64,000 bases of DNA from Labyrinthula sp. Ha (Eukaryota; Sar; Bigyra; Labyrinthulida; Labyrinthulaceae): NCBI GenBank assembly GCA_015227615.1, contig JAALGZ010000005.1, positions 248,001 to 312,000 on the forward strand, written 5' to 3'. The notes below the pieces were generated by a model that had not been told where the DNA came from, did no database searches, and saw nothing but the letters and a program-made list of their open reading frames with translations. Every line of letters begins with the position of its first letter. The first letter of the stretch is position 1. This document shows, piece after piece, positions 58,594 to 64,000 of this stretch. A program made the translations under genes and the position numbers.

Positions 58594-61500
58594 GATAATT
58601 ATCTATGGGTTTATATTCACTGATGCGACTCTTGTCGTTGAGGATTAGATTTTTTCTGGATTTCACAACTTTTAAACGTCTAGTTCTTAATATAACAGCA
58701 GATGTTTTTCAGTATGAATTGACCGACTATATCCAGCCTTCACTGACTACAATGAAATTGACTCATATAATGACGTCATTAAGTTAAAGTGAACTTATTT
58801 TCTGACCCTGTGCCCAAAACAGAATAACTTCTGATTAGTTCAGACATTAAAACATGATTCGAGTTTAGATATCCTTTGGAGGACTTCGAGATAAACCAAG
58901 AACAGAACAATATCAGCGACCACTGGACAGTCTTATGGAGACAACCAAATGTTAGGAAAATACATATGAGCGAAGGACTTTTTAGAATAAGGAAGCTGCA
59001 ACCTCATGCACTTGGTTTCGTAGCTCACGAAATCCCACTTCTCTGCGTCCAACGATGTTGCCCACATACTTAAGAAGGCTATAAATACAAATGAATGAGA
59101 GTTTACAAAGAAATTCAAGCACCTGCCTCCATCAAATTCCGTGCAAATTAATTTAGATTAACTAAATCTCCTTCTATAATTTTTAAATTTCCCTGTTATT
59201 CAGAAAAAGCACTCAACTCTCATAGGTAAAGAATGAAATCAGAACCGGAACCTACAACTCATTATCCTTTTCCTGAAAAAATCTAGGAAAGTAGAACTGT
59301 TTATTGTTTCTACGTAGCCAAAAACACAAACTAGAACATAAGAAATTCATCGATGTCCATGAAGATATAATTCAGCGTATTCACTTGAAAGTTTTTCGAG
59401 AAGGCTAGGCAACACAATGCGGAAACAACAAAGCTGGAATAAGCAATTTATGAGATTGAATGGATGAACCAGAATGTGTTTGTTTTCTTGTTTTAGATTG
59501 GGGGAAAACATGAAAGAAACTTCAGTGAGAGCTTGGGTATTAGAATTTGGTTTTCCCTATGTAGATTAGTGCTGAACGGAACGCTGTAATGATGTTATAT
59601 TCTACTGGAAAGATACGGTGCTTTCACCAGTTCTTCTTACTTAATCTCCACTTCCGCTTTCCAGCTTTTAAGGCTCTCCGTTTACTATTACTGTAGCATG
59701 TTGAATTACCAATGCTGTAAGGAGTGCCAGGTAGGTGCTCTCGCAGTCATACCACCAAGAGCAAAGATGTTTCTTCTTGCGTAAGAAAACGGTATAAACT
59801 TTCTTGATAGAATAGCAATAGACACGATTATTACCAAATCTTCCGTTATGCCAAAGATATGCCCTAGTAGCAAACATCTTTTATAACCTTTACTTCTCAG
59901 AAGTGTGATATGTGAAGACGGTTCAGGTTCTTTAGTACAACTAGAAGTCTATTATCGTGTACAGAACTAGAGCATCTACCCAAAGGCTTCCTCAAAAAAG
60001 TCATTGGTAAAAATAAGTCTTCTTTGAAACCAATGCTGTCTGACACCTGAGGCCAAGGTAAACATTGCCATTGTCCAATGGGTAACATAGACTTGAATTT
60101 TGTTTTTGAATAATCTCAAGACTTTAGATACATTTTACTAAGTTGGATAAATTTTCAGTAATATTACATTCCATTTTTCTCTTTTTTACTTCTTGACTGT
60201 TTATCTTCAACCTATCAATGTTGATCCTTTCATGGTTTAGCAGCCATGCCTGTTGCCACATTGCTGCCAATCGGAAAATCTTTCCGACTCAAAGTAAAAG
60301 GCCGTGCTATTGTTATAGAACTTGTGCAGAATTTTCCCTTCTCTGTGCCGTAAAACAAAGTTAAACTTTTTAGCGGAAGCAATTGGGAACTTTCATTACT
60401 GCTGGCATTTGATAACGCAATCAACGCTTCTTGAACTGTGAAACTGTGCTAGTTATTAGCTTTCTGATCTGATAGAGTTCTTTCACTGCTTAAGAAATGG
60501 TTGTTACGTTGCTTTCTAAGCAGGTGATTTGTAGAAGCTAATTATCTTCCAACCTATTACTTAATAATACTATCATAGCCATACCTCTACATAGTTTTTC
60601 TCTTTTCTGTATTGCTAAGACTTCATGCTGTTGTGACACATTACTGTTTTTAAAAAGAATGTTTTCTTCTATAAAATTCCGACATTAAATATAATTCTTC
60701 GTTGCGTGCATACAATTTTTTTACTAGAACGTCAGCCCGCAGACATAGATAAAATGAGGTGTATATCACTTGTTGTATATATTTACCCAGTTTAAAGTTC
60801 GGCTAATGAGCTGCTCTTTATCTACGGTAAGATAGAAAGATGCACAACTGATACAATTAAACATTGAAGTAATTTGCTATGAAATTTATAGAGCCACTAC
60901 GCTCTACTTGGACACAAAGTATTAATATTTAACCTTTTTCATGTCTATATGTTCTATGACCGATGAACTTTTAAATTTATTCAGACTGATAAGCTCAGTA
61001 TTTCTAAAAAAGTTGCTGAAGGACCCCCCCAGTGGTATTTGTGTGTTACGTATATATATATCATTCGTGTGCAGCTATTGTTGAATATTTTCGCTTGATA
61101 TGCCTTTTCTTTTTCTACACATAGTGTGGAAAGCTCTTTTTCTTGATTTCATTGTGGCATTTTATAAGTTCATTTGTCTAACATATAACATGCATAGTCA
61201 CTATTTTATGTTCATGTTTGTATTACAAATACCAAATTAAACCATTAACGTCCTTACACTATGATTCATATGACCACAAGAAGTGCTAAGCAAAACAGAA
61301 TTTAAGTTACATTAATTTCTGGTTTCTTCAGTTGTGCCAAATTTTTATTCAGGTTTTTCCATCGGTGACTCAAATTATAATCCCTAGTCTGATAATTTCA
61401 AGCATTTTCTCTCTGGAGATCACAATCTAACGTAAGAAGCCATATCCAAAACTATCTTCTCTGAACACTCAAAGTCTTGCAGTGATTTAACCCATTAATA

Positions 61501-63328
61501 TGATTTAACATTGTTTCCTGTGCGACTGTCTTGTTTTTTTATATAGACATTTTTGCCTTTTCTTAGCTCAAGTTAAATCATTCAATCAGACTCAGCAAGT
61601 TGCGGTCTTGAGAAATTAGATATTGTTTTACCCGTAAAGTTTTTTCTGAGAGGTTTCTAGCGGTGAACCGCTTTTTGTTAAATACTCGCACTGATTCATG
61701 TCATCCAAAACTTTCCAAGACAATCAGGTGTTAATCCAAAAACTGTTGGACTACTCAATCTCCCAGCTTCTGATTCACCGATTCTATTGCTATTAAATTT
61801 CAGTCAAGGTAAAATGTCTGTTTTTCTATACTTGTTCTTTTGTATAAGTATGGGAATTCAACTATTACAAGTTCAATTAGTTGCCTTGTTGACTCGAATA
61901 ATATTATTCAGACTTAGCCTAGCTGCATTTCCGCTAAAACCATGCCTGTTTTAAAAATAAACCATATTCTTCTAGCCATAGACAAAGGTGGACTCTTTCT
62001 TGCCTGTTCCATTCTATAATTTAAACAGCCCTACTTCCAAAATTCAAAAAAATATGCAGATTCAGTTACAACGATACTAGAAACACTTTAGGTTCTTTCA
62101 TTTCTCTTGAAAACCTGGAATTAGCAGCGTAATGATCCTAACCCATCTGTCTTTAGAATATAGGTAGGCAAATAACATCAAAATCATGGCTAAAATAGCT
62201 CTACAAACACGAGCAGTTCTAATACCGCATTGGTAAATATTTTAAATCGGATTAATCAACCCAAAGTGTAAGCTTACTCAGTCTAAAAATATATAGAGAA
62301 GCCTCTGTCACGGAAGAAATACATACCCTATTATCTCAAATTTTCTTATTGAAACCGCAAAATGGTATAGCTTAACCCATCTTAAATACTAACAGCATCG
62401 GGAATAGAGGTATTCACTTGTGGCTCAAGCTATATTTCTTATAAGTTTTGGGTTTAGGACTCTCGATTCTAGCTCAGTTATGGGTACCCCATTCTCGATT
62501 CTATGGAAATCTAGGTTTATTGCAGATTTTTCGAACTTTACCCTGTGTTTTTCTATTTATTGGTTTTGTGGGCAAGAACATGGTCTCTGCTTGGGAAATA
62601 GATTGATATATGTCATTCTACCCGGAGAAAATGGATGTAAAACCTTTCTTTCGTTCATTCAAAAACTTTTGGTAATGTTTTCAGTATGTTATAGGCATTA
62701 TATTATCATAACCAATGGAATATACTCAAAACTATAAAAAAAATTAATCTCTAGAACTGGAAAACAAGGAAAAATCCATACTCAAACTCTCGAGAATAGG
62801 TATTCTTGATATTCAAGTTTAATTCAATTCGAGGTGGACGCGGATACCCTGCTCAGAGCTAAGAAATATTCCCTTCTAGGTTCCATTGACAGGATTATTT
62901 ACGTGCTAACCTTGATAAGATGAAAATTAATTCTCCATCTCATTGAAGTGACTTTTGCTAATGAACTTTCTTCCATATGTTGCAAAGTATTTTAGGTAAC
63001 CATTCCTTTCTCTCTGAATTTTTGTTGAAACAATATACCCTAATGATATATACAAATATAGTTTAGTTTCTTCTGAGGGTAAACCATTTGTAAACTTCTT
63101 TTGTGTTTTTTGTTTGTATATACTGATGTTTAAGTTATCTTCAATACCCGGGGTTCCCTGTTGGTAGTGGCCATGTCTTGAATCTACATAGACATCAGAA
63201 TTGAACACGTCATTACTTGGTCTATATCGCCATCGCCTTACGTTCAAAGATCAGACAGTAAAGTAAAAAGAAGAGAAATCTTTAATACTCAGTGAAATAT
63301 ACGTCACCAGTTACATTGGCGTCAAAAA
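58594..63328. other. intergenic, no firm gene
   Basis: About 4.7 kb, AT-rich. The longest open frames (62420-62737 plus, from GTG; 62927-63247 minus, from TTG) lack ATG starts and known domains. The latter is polar, has even codon use and lies 81 bp from the divergent TLC gene, so it could be a 3' exon of something, but no acceptor at the right distance was found. Confidence 0.5.
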
Positions 63329-64000
63329 ATGGATAATAGAGAAGTATTGTATCTAACTCGACCAGGAATTTCACCAATTCTTGCCTGGTTCACCTTCTTC
63401 CACGTGCTGTTTTGGATTTGTCGTGTGATTTTCCCTTTCTCGTCACAAACGTAGATTTTTATTTGCCCTCATTTCATAGCTACCGAACACTTAATTTTGA
63501 AAAAAAATGTTTCTGGTCTGCGTCAGTTGTTTCAACTATACATGCAATAATAATTAGTTTGTTTGCAGCTAAAATAGTTTTCTTCAATACTGAGCAGCCA
63601 AATTTCTCTAGTCTTCATGGAAGCAATATCTTCACAAAAAGTTCTGAATCAAGTATAGCTATAACAATATTTCTAGGATATCTTCTATCTGACCTTCTTC
63701 TCGCTATTTATTTTAGAAACAAGTGGTCTGGCTGGATAGCTAATATTGTCCATCATATTGCAATAATAATTGTCTGGGGACAATTCTACTACGGAAATTT
63801 CGGACATTATTTTGCTACAATTTCATATTTTTTGGAAATAACAACTCCCTTTGTAAATCAGCGCTGGTTTTTCTATGAAAGTGGAATGAAGTCATATCAA
63901 ATCTACTTCTATAATGGGCTACTTCTTACCTTCCTTTGGTTTTGCACACGGATCGTGTTGTACACGTTTCTCGGATACAAGGTGATGATGCAGCATCACC
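63329..64000 (+). CDS. TLC-domain membrane protein (TLCD4/TMEM56-like), cut by window end
   Basis: TLC-domain proteins are multipass membrane proteins related to ceramide synthases and to regulators of membrane lipid composition. Exon 1 (63329-63450) and exon 2 (63480 to the window end) join across a 29-nt intron and give 214 residues so far. The start MDNREVLYLTRPGISPILAWF leads into the first membrane segment (WFTFFHVLFWICRVIF). The family hallmarks follow in order: GYLLSDLLLAIYFRNKWSG, then NIVHHIAIIIVWGQ with the paired histidines, then EITTPFVNQRWFF, matching the family's E-x-S/T-T-P-F-x-N-x-R-W motif. Further hydrophobic segments reach the window edge. The ceramide synthase Lag motif is not evident, so the TLCD (TMEM56) branch is more likely than ceramide synthase. 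The rest of the gene lies outside the window. Confidence 0.88.

Noticed and set aside
62420-62737. 105-codon plus-strand open frame rich in hydrophobic residues
   Set aside because: GTG start only, no family resemblance; typical of chance frames in T-rich DNA.
62927-63247. 105-codon minus-strand open frame divergent from the TLC gene
   Set aside because: It has no ATG near its start, an in-frame stop just upstream, no acceptor at 28-31 nt and no recognised domain.

Overview
The window is nuclear DNA of a unicellular eukaryote. It is AT-rich and holds about ten protein-coding genes separated by long gene-poor stretches. The most telling property is intron size. Every intron that can be placed from reading frame and protein-family fit (15 introns in six genes) is only 28 to 31 nt long, starts with GT and ends in AG, nearly always TAG. 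Such miniature introns, a fungal/stramenopile-type sulfite reductase, EF-hand/Tudor-repeat proteins and a protist-type Crypton point weakly to a SAR-type protist, perhaps a stramenopile of the Bigyra side. The sequence alone does not settle the taxonomy. No rRNA, tRNA or CRISPR array was recognised.

Layout. 1-2823: no gene seen. 2824-5679 (+): an inositol-polyphosphate 5-phosphatase followed 97 bp later by a multi-RGS protein with an N-myristoylation start. 5887-10411 (-): a chromatin-remodelling subunit with a linker-histone-like winged helix ahead of DDT and WHIM regions. 10412-16966: intergenic, with a palindromic patch and a decayed repeat near 14.9-15.8 kb. 16967-21499 (+): assimilatory sulfite reductase beta subunit with a 7-codon first exon. 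21500-28205: intergenic with a decayed LINE near 23.2-24.4 kb. 28206-28373 (+): a 55-residue Brawnin/UQCC6-like protein. 28394-33629 (-): one five-exon gene for a 1706-residue protein with about ten Tudor-like repeats and many EF-hand-like units. 33630-38659: intergenic with a second copy of the 14.9 kb repeat. 38660-39988: a possible small plus-strand ORF and, convergent with it, a five-exon unknown membrane protein. 41788-45575: a Crypton-like tyrosine-recombinase element with unusual inverted arms at its ends and a convergent cysteine-rich ORF. 45576-54210: an 8.6 kb gene desert with one strong hairpin. 54211-58593 (-): a 1460-residue ankyrin-like protein. 58594-63328: intergenic. 63329-64000 (+): a TLC-domain membrane protein cut by the window end.

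Functionally the genes are mostly housekeeping or signalling: phosphoinositide and G-protein signalling (first two genes), chromatin, sulfur assimilation, respiratory complex III assembly, calcium-linked scaffolding and lipid-membrane functions. Upstream of three genes there is a strand-oriented AACCGTT motif that may be a promoter element. The most novel points are the uniform 28-31 nt introns, the ten-Tudor/EF-hand protein, the H1-like/DDT/WHIM fusion, the tiny Brawnin homologue and the arm architecture of the Crypton.
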